From Herminiimonas contaminans (GTDB taxonomy: Bacteria > Pseudomonadota > Gammaproteobacteria > Burkholderiales > Burkholderiaceae_D), in the NCBI RefSeq assembly GCF_015645465.1, contig NZ_JADOEL010000004.1, positions 1-64,000 of the forward strand: DNA of 64,000 nucleotides, read 5' to 3'. Of the stretch, positions 52,758 to 62,617 are shown piece after piece. Each line of letters starts with the position of its first letter. Within the stretch, counting starts at the first letter, position 1. The notes under the pieces were generated by a model. The model was given only the letters and a program-made list of their open reading frames with translations, had not been told where the DNA came from and made no database searches. Made by a program: the position numbers and the translations under genes.

Positions 52758-54353
52758 TTAGTCAGCGGTTTTATTTGCCAGCGCTGGTTCCAGTGCTGCA
52801 GTCTTTTCTTTATCAACTCTATGCCACCAGCCGCCACCAAGTGCCTGGAACAAGGCCGCAGTGTCACCCAGGCGCATGGCACGTGCTTGCGCGACGTTCA
52901 ATGATGCCTGGCGATATCCTTGTTCCGCATTGATCAGAACGACTCTATCGATGTAACCACGGGCATGCTGCTTCTGGGTGAGGGTCAATGTGGTTTTGGC
53001 AGTCTCCGCCAATGCCGCACTTGCCTTTAGCGCTTCTGCATCTGCATGGATCGCATGCAGGGTGTCAGCCACGTTCTGGAAGGCGGTGATGACGGTTTCC
53101 TTGTACTGCGCTGCCGCCTGCTTGTACGACTCTTCTGCTGCGCGTTGACGATGACGCAGCACGCCACCATCGAGCAAAGGCATGGAGATATTGGCAGCTA
53201 ACTCAAAGAAACGACCTGAGTTCCAGAACATCTGGCTGAACTTGCTGGCTGCGCCACCCCAGGTGCCATCTATCGAAAACTGCGGCAAGCGATTCGCCAG
53301 TGCGACACCAATTTGCGCGCTGGCTGCATGCAGCTGTTCTTCTGCTGCGCGTACGTCCGGACGCTGATCGATGACTTGCGACGGCAAACTCAAAGGCAAG
53401 TCTTCCGGCAACTGTAGTGAAGCGAGATCGAAGGATTCCGGCAAGTCACTGTCTTGCATGCCACCCGCCAGTGCGCGTAATAGATTACGGGTTTGTTCGA
53501 ACTGCTTTTGCAAAGGTGGCAATTGTTCTTTCGCTTGCAGCAGGGTGGTTTGTTGAATGCTCAGATCAAGACGTGATGCATAACCGGCCTTGAATTGACG
53601 CTCGACGATTTCCACCGATTTTTCATTCGAAGCGATGATGGTTTGCAGGATGCCGATTTGCTCGCGCAGCAGCGCTTCCTGTATCGCCGCTGCCGTGATG
53701 TTCGAAGCGAGCGTGATGTAGGCCGCTTCGAGTTGCAGCTTTTGATACTTGGCTTGTGCTTCCAGTGTTTCCACTTGTCGACGATTGGCACCGAATACAT
53801 CCGGCGTAAAGCCGACCGTCAGTTGTGTGGTGTGGAAGTTATAAATCACCGGTGCATTGAACGGTGCTGTACCGCCTTGTGCCGCCGATGGATTGGCGAC
53901 GGTACTGATATCCCTGCCATTGCCCTGTACGCCCGGCGAATTGCCACCGAGGTTACCAGCAATCTTGGTACGGGAAGGCGAGTATCCGGCACTCAGGCTA
54001 GGGAAGAAGAAACCTTGCTGTGCGTAGACGTTTTCCTGCGCCACGCGCAGCGCAGCTTGCGCCGACTCTATGCTCGGATTGGCGGCAAATGCTTTTTCGA
54101 TCAGCGCATTCAATTGCGGTGAACGGAACAGCTTCCACCAGTCAGCCTGGATATCTTGCGCGACGACAAAGCGCTGCGCATTGCCGCCACTGACTGGCGC
54201 AGTGCTCGTGCTCTCCGGCAATGGCTTGGGCGAAAACGCTTGCGATGGCGTCAGCTCCGGCCGTTTGTAGTCGGGGCCGACAGCGCAGCCGGTCAACAGC
54301 AGCAATGCGCCTGCTGCTGTCGCGGAGTAGAAAGTCTTATTCATTTTTTTCAT
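52758..54353 (-). CDS. RND efflux outer-membrane factor (NodT/OprM-like lipoprotein)
   Basis: The 531-residue protein is the outer-membrane channel of a tripartite efflux system. It has a lipoprotein signal with lipobox LTGC (C23) followed by AVGPDYKRPE, the universal start of this family, and two outer-membrane-factor repeats rich in long helices (for example QADWWKLFRSPQLNALIEKA and RPDVRAAEEQLHAASAQIGV). It is the last gene of the operon, 8 bases after the pump gene. The lipid-anchored type more often accompanies HAE-type drug pumps, so its use with a metal-type pump is notable but known. Confidence 0.9.
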   Translation of the reverse strand: MKKMNKTFYSATAAGALLLLTGCAVGPDYKRPELTPSQAFSPKPLPESTSTAPVSGGNAQRFVVAQDIQADWWKLFRSPQLNALIEKAFAANPSIESAQAALRVAQENVYAQQGFFFPSLSAGYSPSRTKIAGNLGGNSPGVQGNGRDISTVANPSAAQGGTAPFNAPVIYNFHTTQLTVGFTPDVFGANRRQVETLEAQAKYQKLQLEAAYITLASNITAAAIQEALLREQIGILQTIIASNEKSVEIVERQFKAGYASRLDLSIQQTTLLQAKEQLPPLQKQFEQTRNLLRALAGGMQDSDLPESFDLASLQLPEDLPLSLPSQVIDQRPDVRAAEEQLHAASAQIGVALANRLPQFSIDGTWGGAASKFSQMFWNSGRFFELAANISMPLLDGGVLRHRQRAAEESYKQAAAQYKETVITAFQNVADTLHAIHADAEALKASAALAETAKTTLTLTQKQHARGYIDRVVLINAEQGYRQASLNVAQARAMRLGDTAALFQALGGGWWHRVDKEKTAALEPALANKTAD

Positions 54354-54361
54354 GATTACTC

Positions 54362-57300
54362 CTAGCTCGCAGTGGCAGTTGGGCCAGCGGGCAATTCGTC
54401 TTTGCTGTCTTCGTTTTCAGTGAAGTTGGCAAAGCGACGGATGGCGACAGGCAGGATCAACAAGGTGAAGATGGTGCCTGTGATCACGCCGCCGACGATG
54501 ACGCATGCAAACGGACGTTGAGTTTCACTACCAATACCGCGCGACAGCGCTGCTGGCAACAAGCCGAGGCCCGCCATCAAGGCCGTCATCAGGATAGGGC
54601 GCAGACGTACGACCGCACCTTGCACGATGGCTTCGGTCACTGCTGCACCTTCACGTACGCGCAGCAAGACTTCTTCCACCATGATCACGCCGTTTTGCAC
54701 CGAGATCCCGGCAACGGCGATGAAGCCGACCGCGGCGGATACCGACAAGTGCAAACCGGACAGACCGAGTGCTGCTAGGCCGCCTATCAGTGTGAAGGGC
54801 ACCATGCCGATCACCAGGCTGGCCAGGCGTACCGAGCGGAAGGCCCAGAACAGCAGCGAGAAGATCAGGAAGATAGTCAATGGAATGATGACCATCAGGC
54901 GTTTCGCCGCGCGTTGCGAGTTTTCGAACTGGCCGCCCCAGCTCAGGTCGTAACCTGGCGGCAGGGAAACTTGTTCTGCCACTGCGCGTTGGGCTTCTTC
55001 AACGAAGCTACCCTGATCGCGACCCAGCAGGTTCATCTTCACAATCACGCTGCGTGAGCCGGATTCGCGCAAGATACGCGATGCACCCTGACGCACTTCT
55101 ATGGTTGCTACATCGCTGAGTGAGATGGTGCCAGGGCCGTTACCGACTTGGGTGCCGGGTACCGCGAGTTGCAGATTACCGATCGCATCGATGCTGTTGC
55201 GATTCTTTTCCCCGATACGGACGACGACATCAAAACGTTTGTCTTCTTTGTACAGGCTGGTGACTGCTGTGCCTGACATCGCTTGCGTTACCAGATTGTT
55301 TACGTCGTTGATAGAGATGCCGTAACGTGCCAGCTTGGTACGATCCGGTGTCACCACCACTTCCGCCTGGCCACCGATGCGGGTGGCCTCAACGTCAGTC
55401 GCGCCGCGTATGCCTTCCACGACGCTAACGACTTGTGACGCCTTGTCTTCCAGGATGTCGAGGTTGTTGCCACTGATTTTGGCTACGATTTCACCGCGGA
55501 AACCGGACAGCGATTCTTCCACGTTGTCCTGGATGACTTGCGAGAAGTTGGTGGTAATGCCGGGTATCGCCGCGAGGTTTTCCGACATATGGGCAACCAG
55601 CTCCTCCTTGCTGCCGTAACGCCATTCCTTGCGTGGTTTCAGGTCGACCAGGCTTTCCAGGTTATTAGGGCCTTTTGGATCGGAGCCGTCATCCGGACGA
55701 CCTGCCTGCGTGATGATGCGTGCCACCTCAGGATAGGTCAGCAGTTTGGCGCGTACTATGCGCTCGATATCCTTGGTCGTTTCCAGTGAGGCAGAGGTCG
55801 GCAGTGTGATGGTCAGCCAGATATTTCCTTCGTCCAGCTTGGGCATGAATTCACTGCCTAATCGCGGCGCGAGCAGGAAGGCGATGACGACCGGGATCGC
55901 GGAAAGCCACAAGGACTTGCGCGCATTCTTCATCGTGAAGTCGAGCACACGCTGATAGCGTACTTGCAGCCATTCGAGCCAGGGTTTGTGCTTCTCGGCC
56001 AGCGTCCGTTTTTGCAGGACGTAAGACAGCAGCGTAGGCAAGAGCGTGAAGGTCAGCAGGACCGCACCTATCAGTGCAAAGGTCAGCGTCAGTGCCACCG
56101 GCGTAAAGATTTTTCCTTCTACGCGCTGGAAGGTAAAGATAGGTACGAAAGCAAGGATGATGATCGCTTTGGCGAATAGCACCGGATGCGACATGTCCTT
56201 CATGGTTTTGTACAAAACCTGCAGGCGATGCGAACGTGCATCATGCGGATTGGCATCGTGTACGGTTTTGACTGCCAGGCGCACCATCAATGCTTCGACG
56301 ATGACGACCGCACTATCGATAATGATACCGAAGTCGACTGCGCCCAATGAGATCAGGTTGGCCGATACGCCGCGTGCATTCATCAGGATAAATGCGAACA
56401 GCAGTGAGAGTGGAATCACGGTGGCCACGATCAGCGCCGCCACCCAGCTCGACAGGAAGACCACCAGCACGGCGATAACCAGCAGCGCGCCTATGATCAG
56501 GTTTTCTGCGACAGTGCTGACGGTATGACGTACCAGTTCGGTACGGTCATAGATAGGGATGATCTTGGCACCTGCAGGCAAGCGTGGTTGCAGTTGCGCA
56601 ATCCGTTCTTTCAACTCGGCATTGATTTTCGAAGGATTGCCACCCTTGGTCATCGAGACGATGCCTTCGACGATGCTGTCCTTTTCACCGGTTGCAACAA
56701 TGCCGAAACGAGGACGTTCGCCGGAGCGTACGGTAGCGACATCACCGACCGTAATGGCACGGCCCTGACGGGCGGTGATGACGACTTTGCGGATGTCTTC
56801 GCTGTTGGCAAAAAGACCGGCCGAGCGCACCACCAGCGAAGCGTCACCTTGTCGCAACAAGCCACCACCAGCGCTGCCATTGCCGTTGTTGACGGCCTGG
56901 CTAAGCTGATCCAGCGTGATTTGATATTTGCGCAAGGCCAGTGGATCGACTTCGATCTGGTATTCCTTGATCGCGCCGCCAAAGCTGACGACATCGGCGA
57001 CGCCGGGTGTCATGCGCAGCACCGGACGTATGGTCCAGTCCTGCAGCGTACGGATTTCAGTATCGGTCAGGCCTGGTGCTTCGATGGTGTAGCGATAGAC
57101 TTCACCGACTGCAGTCGAGAGCGGTGCAAGTTGCGGTTGTACGCCGCTCGGCAAGTCGACGGTTGAAAGCTTTTCGGTTACCTGCTGGCGTGCAAAGTAG
57201 TTATCGGTATCCTCGGCAAAGGTGAGGGTAACGATGGACAGGCCGGTCATGGTGACCGAGCGCACATTGGTCAGGCGCGGTATGCCCGCCATTTCACGTT

Positions 57301-57508
57301 CGATAGGCAGGGTGACCGAGCGCTCCATATCTTCCGGCGCCTGGCCAGGCAATTGTGAGATGACTCGTACTTGTACGTCCTGTACATCAGGGAAGGCTTC
57401 AATCGGCAGATTGGATAATGCGTAGCCGCCGAAACCGATTAATGCACCTATCAGGACAAATACAAAAATCCGCTGCGTCATCGCGAAGACGATGAGACGA
57501 TCAATCAT
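54362..57508 (-). CDS. RND efflux pump, heavy-metal-efflux (CzcA/CusA) family
   Basis: The 1048-residue inner-membrane pump has twelve membrane helices and two large periplasmic loops. The HME branch is shown by VFVLIGALIGFGGYALSNLP, IEAFPDVQDVQVRVISQLPG and DFGGAIKEYQIEVDP-like stretches. The proton-relay helix 4 motif reads DFGIIIDSAVVIVEA, with D392 and D398. In CzcA/CnrA-type divalent-cation pumps I recall DGA..VEN here, so the DSA and VEA are departures. The metal is therefore uncertain and other substrates are possible. It overlaps the adaptor gene by 8 bases. Confidence 0.9.
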   Translation of the reverse strand: MIDRLIVFAMTQRIFVFVLIGALIGFGGYALSNLPIEAFPDVQDVQVRVISQLPGQAPEDMERSVTLPIEREMAGIPRLTNVRSVTMTGLSIVTLTFAEDTDNYFARQQVTEKLSTVDLPSGVQPQLAPLSTAVGEVYRYTIEAPGLTDTEIRTLQDWTIRPVLRMTPGVADVVSFGGAIKEYQIEVDPLALRKYQITLDQLSQAVNNGNGSAGGGLLRQGDASLVVRSAGLFANSEDIRKVVITARQGRAITVGDVATVRSGERPRFGIVATGEKDSIVEGIVSMTKGGNPSKINAELKERIAQLQPRLPAGAKIIPIYDRTELVRHTVSTVAENLIIGALLVIAVLVVFLSSWVAALIVATVIPLSLLFAFILMNARGVSANLISLGAVDFGIIIDSAVVIVEALMVRLAVKTVHDANPHDARSHRLQVLYKTMKDMSHPVLFAKAIIILAFVPIFTFQRVEGKIFTPVALTLTFALIGAVLLTFTLLPTLLSYVLQKRTLAEKHKPWLEWLQVRYQRVLDFTMKNARKSLWLSAIPVVIAFLLAPRLGSEFMPKLDEGNIWLTITLPTSASLETTKDIERIVRAKLLTYPEVARIITQAGRPDDGSDPKGPNNLESLVDLKPRKEWRYGSKEELVAHMSENLAAIPGITTNFSQVIQDNVEESLSGFRGEIVAKISGNNLDILEDKASQVVSVVEGIRGATDVEATRIGGQAEVVVTPDRTKLARYGISINDVNNLVTQAMSGTAVTSLYKEDKRFDVVVRIGEKNRNSIDAIGNLQLAVPGTQVGNGPGTISLSDVATIEVRQGASRILRESGSRSVIVKMNLLGRDQGSFVEEAQRAVAEQVSLPPGYDLSWGGQFENSQRAAKRLMVIIPLTIFLIFSLLFWAFRSVRLASLVIGMVPFTLIGGLAALGLSGLHLSVSAAVGFIAVAGISVQNGVIMVEEVLLRVREGAAVTEAIVQGAVVRLRPILMTALMAGLGLLPAALSRGIGSETQRPFACVIVGGVITGTIFTLLILPVAIRRFANFTENEDSKDELPAGPTATAS

Positions 57509-58667
57509 GGTTATCGCTCACATTCAATTCAGCGTCGAGTAAGAGGGCGCCTTTGATAACGATGCTTTCCGAACCTTTCAGACCTTCACCGACGTAGCTG
57601 ATATCGCTGCCGCGCGTGATGAGCTTGACCTTGCGTTGCTGGAATTCACCTGGCGCGTTTTGTACGTAGACGTAGCTGTAAATGCCGCGCGTGATGATGG
57701 CGCTATTCGGTACGGCAACACCGGTGCCGGTGTCCTGTTGTACGGAGGCGCGGACATACATTTCCGGCAGCAGTTTCGCATCTGGATTGTTCACGCGTGC
57801 CCTGACGGTCACACGCCGTGAATTTGGATCGACGGCCTGACCGAGTTGCACGATTTTCGCTGCGAACTGTTCGTTCGGATAAGCATCGCTGGCGATGGAT
57901 ACCGTGCTACCGAGTTTGATTTGCGACAGCAGTTTTTCAGGCACATCGATCATCAGCCACAGACGTTTGGGATCGGTGACGACGAACAGTGGGGAGGACA
58001 TGCCAGGGCTGACTTCCAGCGATGGCGTTGCGGTACGTTCGGTAACCACGCCATTCATCGGACTGATCACGCTGATGCGCTGGCCGCGTATGACCAAGCC
58101 GTTCGGATTCAGGTTTTTCAGGCGCAGTTCGGCGCGTGCAGTTTCTGCCTGGGCCTGCGTGTAGTCGGCCAATGCGTTTTCAACATCCTTGGCAGCGATG
58201 GCTTCGCCTTCACCGAGGTCCTTCGCACGTTCGTAGACGCGACGTTTGTGTTCGAGGTCTGCCTTGGCCTTGTTGATATCGGCATAGGCGGTACCGACAT
58301 CAGGCGAATCGATTTCTGCCAGTACCTGGCCCGCTTTCACAGCGGTGCCGGGTTCGGCCTTGAGGGCGACGATGCGACCGGAGATGCTGACGCCTATGCG
58401 CGCAGTGACGTCTTCGTCATAGACCAGATGTGCGCTCAATTGATCGCCCAGCGGTACCGGGGAAGCAGGGATGACTTGCGCTTCTATCATCGTCAATTGT
58501 GGTGCGCCATGCGGATAGCGCAGCGAATCGGTGGAATTCTTGACCGCGGATACGGCGGCGCGTGCTTCCTGTACTTCCTGCGACGATGCTCCCTTATCGC
58601 CACAGCCAGCCACCAGCAGGCTTGTCCCCATTGCTGCAGCTATCGTTATTTTTTTAATTCCTTGCAT
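57501..58667 (-). CDS. RND efflux periplasmic adaptor (CzcB/CusB-like)
   Basis: The 388-residue membrane-fusion protein links the pump to the outer-membrane channel. It has a lipoprotein signal with VAGC (C22), a beta-barrel/lipoyl core (SGRIVALKAEPGTAVKAGQVLAEIDSPD), a long hairpin of helices (about 130-190) and the C-terminal barrel. There is no His-rich metal-binding N-terminus or Met-rich site. It is first of the three-gene operon; 182 bases with a small inverted repeat separate it from the histidine kinase gene upstream. Confidence 0.9.
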   Translation of the reverse strand: MQGIKKITIAAAMGTSLLVAGCGDKGASSQEVQEARAAVSAVKNSTDSLRYPHGAPQLTMIEAQVIPASPVPLGDQLSAHLVYDEDVTARIGVSISGRIVALKAEPGTAVKAGQVLAEIDSPDVGTAYADINKAKADLEHKRRVYERAKDLGEGEAIAAKDVENALADYTQAQAETARAELRLKNLNPNGLVIRGQRISVISPMNGVVTERTATPSLEVSPGMSSPLFVVTDPKRLWLMIDVPEKLLSQIKLGSTVSIASDAYPNEQFAAKIVQLGQAVDPNSRRVTVRARVNNPDAKLLPEMYVRASVQQDTGTGVAVPNSAIITRGIYSYVYVQNAPGEFQQRKVKLITRGSDISYVGEGLKGSESIVIKGALLLDAELNVSDNHD

Positions 58668-58849
58668 GTTCCTTCATCCTTTGAGTCGCGAGTACATGGC
58701 ATTTTGTTATTTCTGCAGCGGACAGAAAGACGCAGCCTATGCGATACCAATCTTACGAGGACTAGGGGTGAAAGCCGAGGATGTAGGCATTACCATTCGG
58801 TAACGTGTTGGCGGGTGGATACATAGCGCCCCGCTGCGGCAACCGCTTT
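58668..58849 (-). promoter_or_regulatory. Promoter region of the efflux operon
   Basis: The 182-base gap between the kinase and adaptor genes should hold the efflux promoter. It contains TTACC-ATTC-GGTAA (58790-58803), a symmetric site of a size that could bind an OmpR-type regulator. Its role is inferred from position only. Confidence 0.35.
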
Positions 58850-60214
58850 TTACACCGGGTTGGGGGCCAGGGTCATGCGGACGATCAGCCCGGGGTGGGC
58901 GTCCGAGAATTCGAGGTTGCCGCCGTGCAGGCGGGCTATTGCCATCACGCTGGCCAGACCCAGGCCATAACCGGGGCGGCTGCGGTCCAGGCGATAGAAG
59001 TGGGTGCCTATGCGCGACAACTCGGTGGCGGGGATGCCTGCACCATTATCGCGCACGATGATGGCTGCGCCATGTGCATCTTGCGTGGTGCGGACTTCAA
59101 CTGCGGCATTTTCTCCGGCATATTTCAGCGCATTGTCGACCAGATTGGCTATCGCGCTGGCCAGTAGTTCGCGGTCGCCATTGGTGACGGGGTCGGCATC
59201 GAACACCGAGGTCAGGCGTACGGACTTCTCTTCCGCCACCGGCTCATACAGTTCCAGTACGTCAGCGACGACGTCATTGAGCGAAATCGAGCTGAAGCTC
59301 TGGCGGCGGGTACCGGACTCGACTTCGGCCAGATTCAGCAGCTTGTTGAACATGACGCTGAGTTCTTCCATTTCCTGCAGCGCGAACTGGAGTGCTTCGT
59401 CGCGCGCCTGGGCACCTTCCCGTTCGCTTTTGCGCAAACGCAGCAAGATACGCGTCATCGGTGTGCGCAGATTGTGCGCGATGGTGTTGGAGATATGACG
59501 CACGCCATCCATCAGCCGCTGTTGCTGGTCCAGCATGCTGTTGATGTCGCGGCTGAGGCGGGCGAACTCGTCTTCCTGCGGCTGCAGCGGGATACGCTGG
59601 CTGAGGTCTCCGGCTTCGATATGGGTCACGATTTGCTGGATACCGCTCAGACGCAGCCTGAGCTCGCGGCGGAACAGCAAGGCTCCGCCTATCGACATGA
59701 AGAGGCCGATCAGCCCTGCGATCAGGCTGGCGCGATCGAACAGCCTCTCGATTTCGAGCTGATGGTTGATGTCGCTGCCGACTACCAGCTTGCTGCCATC
59801 CGGTAATTGCTGGATATACATGCGTCCTATCGCTTCGCGGCCACTGCGCATGACGCGGGTTTCGACCATGCCTTCCTTGTTCTTGGCCTTGTGCGGGATG
59901 GATGGGATATTGCCTATGACTTTTTCACCATAAGGATTCACCAGTAAATAGATTTCGGTATCCGAATAGACGCCATCACGCAGGATGTCCTTGATTTGCT
60001 GGGCGACCGAACCTTCTCCGTTTTCGATGAAGTCGTTCAGCAGGCGTTGCGAGTTGGAGGCGATATGGCGGTCGATCTGGCTTTTCAGCACATTGACCGT
60101 CTGCGTATAGAACACTGCCAGCAAGACCAGCATGGATAGCACTAGCAGGGCGCTGTAATTGAACGCCATGCGAAAGGCGACGGAATTCCATAGTTTGAAA
60201 CCGGGTAGTTTCAT
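58850..60214 (-). CDS. Sensor histidine kinase
   Basis: The 454-residue kinase has two membrane helices (about 15-35 and 160-182) around a periplasmic sensor of about 125 residues, a HAMP linker, then a HisKA domain with phospho-acceptor H247 in AHNLRTPMTR. The ATPase follows with IANLVDNALKYA (N box), DNGAGIP and GYGLGLASVMAIARLHGG. The H-box reads AHNLRTPMTR, with N in place of the usual E after H, a variant known in part of the family. It overlaps its regulator gene by four bases. The signal is unknown; metal or envelope stress is likely from its neighbours. Confidence 0.92.
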   Translation of the reverse strand: MKLPGFKLWNSVAFRMAFNYSALLVLSMLVLLAVFYTQTVNVLKSQIDRHIASNSQRLLNDFIENGEGSVAQQIKDILRDGVYSDTEIYLLVNPYGEKVIGNIPSIPHKAKNKEGMVETRVMRSGREAIGRMYIQQLPDGSKLVVGSDINHQLEIERLFDRASLIAGLIGLFMSIGGALLFRRELRLRLSGIQQIVTHIEAGDLSQRIPLQPQEDEFARLSRDINSMLDQQQRLMDGVRHISNTIAHNLRTPMTRILLRLRKSEREGAQARDEALQFALQEMEELSVMFNKLLNLAEVESGTRRQSFSSISLNDVVADVLELYEPVAEEKSVRLTSVFDADPVTNGDRELLASAIANLVDNALKYAGENAAVEVRTTQDAHGAAIIVRDNGAGIPATELSRIGTHFYRLDRSRPGYGLGLASVMAIARLHGGNLEFSDAHPGLIVRMTLAPNPV

Positions 60215-60951
60215 GGCGCTGGTTTAGCCGTGTTTTTAGCGTGTTCGTGATCGTCAGGCGTGTCTGCCTGCGGATTGGGGGTCAGGACGTAACCCAGGTT
60301 GCGCCGGGTGTGTATCAGCGGCACGGCGTAACCCTTGTCTACCTTGTTGCGCAAACGGCTGATATGGGCGTCGATGACATTGGTTTGCGGATCGAATTGA
60401 TAATTCCACACCGATTCCAGCAACATGGTGCGGGTCAGTACCTGGCCCTTGTGCGTCATCATGTACACCAGCAGGCGAAATTCGCGCGGTTGCAGGCTGA
60501 GCGGACGGCCGCCGCGTTCGACGCTGCGGGTGAGTAAATTGACTTTTAAATCTTCTACGCAGAGTTCGCGTATGACTTCATTGGGCTGCGTCCAGCGCAG
60601 CAGGGCCTCGACGCGCGCCGCCAGTTCCGGGAAGGCGAATGGTTTGGTCAGATAGTCATTACAACCGGCTTGCAGGCCACGTACGCGTTCATCGATCGCG
60701 GACAGGGCGCTGAGTATCAGCACCGGAGTGCGCTTACCCATTTCGCGGATCGCGGCCAGGATGGACAAGCCGTCTACACCTTGCGGCAACATGCGATCCA
60801 GGATGATGACATCCCATTCACCGCTCACGGCCAGCTCCATGCCATCGATACCATCCGCGCAGACGGTCGCATCGTAGCCTATCTCTTTCAGCCCTTTGGC
60901 TATATAGAGCGCATTGTGCGTATCGTCTTCTATGATCAGGCAGCGGTGCAT
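60211..60951 (-). CDS. OmpR/PhoB-family response regulator
   Basis: The 246-residue regulator has a receiver domain (about 1-115) with phosphorylated D52 in ILDRMLPQGVDG and a C-terminal winged helix (about 130-225) containing LTRSVERGGRPLSLQPREFR and VIDAHISRLRNKVDKG. It is the first gene of the regulator-kinase pair and likely activates the efflux operon downstream on the same strand. It resembles CzcR/CopR-type metal regulators only at the family level. Confidence 0.92.
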   Translation of the reverse strand: MHRCLIIEDDTHNALYIAKGLKEIGYDATVCADGIDGMELAVSGEWDVIILDRMLPQGVDGLSILAAIREMGKRTPVLILSALSAIDERVRGLQAGCNDYLTKPFAFPELAARVEALLRWTQPNEVIRELCVEDLKVNLLTRSVERGGRPLSLQPREFRLLVYMMTHKGQVLTRTMLLESVWNYQFDPQTNVIDAHISRLRNKVDKGYAVPLIHTRRNLGYVLTPNPQADTPDDHEHAKNTAKPAP

Positions 60952-61083
60952 CTGGACTCCGGGTTTGCTACGGGATGTGCTGAGTATATACGGACTGGAT
61001 TCTACGATGGATAGCTTGAGATATTGTGGATATTGAAGGGGCTGGGGTATTGGCTTGCTGGTATTGCGGGACCGGCAGGTAAT

Positions 61084-61111
61084 AAAAAAGGCACCCGAAG
61101 GTGCCTTTTTT
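61084..61111. terminator. Bidirectional terminator after the first porin
   Basis: AAAAAAGGCACC (61084-61095) and GGTGCCTTTTTT (61100-61111) are perfectly complementary around CGAA, a stable tetraloop. The minus-strand porin ends 36 bases away. Only the minus strand has a gene entering it. Confidence 0.92.
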
Positions 61112-61147
61112 TGAAGTTCAAACCAAGCGAGCTAGGCTCGCCGGGAA

Positions 61148-62245
61148 TTAGAACTTGTGACGGATACCGACGGTGAATGTCGAAGCGCTTTCGCCAACTG
61201 GTGCGGCAGTGACCAAGCCAATACGCGAACCGTCATCATTCGATGTGTACGAGTAACCAGTGTACAGGTTAGTACGTTTCGACAGATCGTAAGTGTACAT
61301 GACGGATGCTTTTTGAGCATCTGCGTCATTCGTTGTACGGTTTTCGTTGACAGCGTACGAAGCAAACAGGTTGCCTGCTGCGCCCAGTGGTACGCTTACA
61401 CCAACCAAGTAGTTACGGTATTTAACTTCTGTGGCTGCGGTAGTGTTTTCCAGTTTGGTGTCAGCATATGCACCGTGCAATTTAACTACGCCGAAGTTGT
61501 AAGTTGCGCCCAAGAACATCAACTTGTTTTCGTTAGTTTGAACCAGAGCAGCAGTGGAACGGTCTTGATTGTGATACCCGAACTGTACACTTAATGGGCC
61601 GTTTGCATAGCCCAAGCCGAGGCCATAGTTGCTGCTAGCGCCAGTATCGCCAGTGGCCTCACCAAAGCCGTATGCTGCGGAAGCTTTGAAGCCGCCGAAC
61701 GATGGTGTCGAGTATTTAACCGAGTTGGAGATACGACCATAATCGCCAGCTAAAGCGCCATTGAAGAAAATAGTGCTGATAGGAGCAATATTGCCGCCGT
61801 CACCGTATGGATCGACGATGTCATACGCGTCTTTGATTACAGAAGTTTGACGACCCAGATTAACAGTACCGAAAGCTTTGCTCTGCAGACCAACGGTAGC
61901 GAAACGGTTGAAACCGCCAAAGCCGGCAGCTACACCATTATTTGGGCCGCTAGTCGGAGTTGTGGTTGTTGGAGCTCCAAATGCTGCACCGGTGTCACTT
62001 TGCAGCGTAGCTTCCAATTGGAAAATCGCATTCAAACCGCCGCCCAGATCTTCAGTACCTTTGAATCCGATGCGGCTAGTGTTTTGGCCGCCTCCTCTGA
62101 TGCCGTTTATGCTACCGGCTGGAGCGCCGCTGTCGGTGTTATCAAATCCCAAGTCAACGATACCGTAGACGGTAACCGACGATTGTGCCGATGCTGCACC
62201 AGCGAATGCGCCTAAAACGGCAAGAGCCAAAAGCGATTTTTTCAT
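61148..62245 (-). CDS. General porin (Porin_4/OmpC-like betaproteobacterial type)
   Basis: The 365-residue precursor has the signal peptide MKKSLLALAVLGAFAGAASA-QSS, then the standard first strand SVTVYGIVDLGF, 16 barrel strands with loop L3 (YDIVDPYGDGGN area), and the C-terminal VGIRHKF ending in Phe for outer-membrane insertion. Such trimeric porins let small solutes through. It has GAGGAAC before the ATG and its own terminator, so it is transcribed alone. It is probably highly expressed, in view of the strong signals. Confidence 0.94.
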   Translation of the reverse strand: MKKSLLALAVLGAFAGAASAQSSVTVYGIVDLGFDNTDSGAPAGSINGIRGGGQNTSRIGFKGTEDLGGGLNAIFQLEATLQSDTGAAFGAPTTTTPTSGPNNGVAAGFGGFNRFATVGLQSKAFGTVNLGRQTSVIKDAYDIVDPYGDGGNIAPISTIFFNGALAGDYGRISNSVKYSTPSFGGFKASAAYGFGEATGDTGASSNYGLGLGYANGPLSVQFGYHNQDRSTAALVQTNENKLMFLGATYNFGVVKLHGAYADTKLENTTAATEVKYRNYLVGVSVPLGAAGNLFASYAVNENRTTNDADAQKASVMYTYDLSKRTNLYTGYSYTSNDDGSRIGLVTAAPVGESASTFTVGIRHKF

Positions 62246-62617
62246 TTAGATGTTCCTCAAATGTTGTTTAGAAATACACCATTGCTAAGAAGGGCGTACA
62301 TATTCTGCGAAGCTGCCTGTCTTGCTTAACCTCATTGCAAGACGACAGATTGATTGAAACAAAATACGCCAAGGCTGACAATCAAAATATCAAAAGGGCA
62401 TGGATGAATTGCCGGGAGTGACGTTTTTTTGCAACAGGATAGTGCGTTCAAATTCCAAAATGAGGCGGAGATGTTTGGTATTGATGCATTGCAATGGATT
62501 AATAAGATGCGATTTTGATATTTCTCTGGCGTTGTCAAGCAGCCTTCATTTCCTTTGATCGGATTGACGGTCGCCAAGCCTCTTGAAGCCAGTTTGTGTT
62601 GCGCCATGTTTTGGATA
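62246..62617. other. Intergenic region between two porins
   Basis: The 372 bases carry the first porin's leader and promoter on the minus strand and the 3' end of the second porin. A 91-codon minus frame (62332-62607) has no family signal or ribosome binding site and is considered chance. No clear hairpin terminator for the second porin is seen. Confidence 0.5.

Noticed and set aside
57846-58826. 326-codon plus-strand open frame
   Set aside because: Antisense to the efflux adaptor gene; the composition (many Phe, Asp, Arg, Cys) is that of a mirror frame.
62332-62607. 91-codon minus-strand frame between the porins
   Set aside because: No ribosome binding site or family motif, and low coding character.
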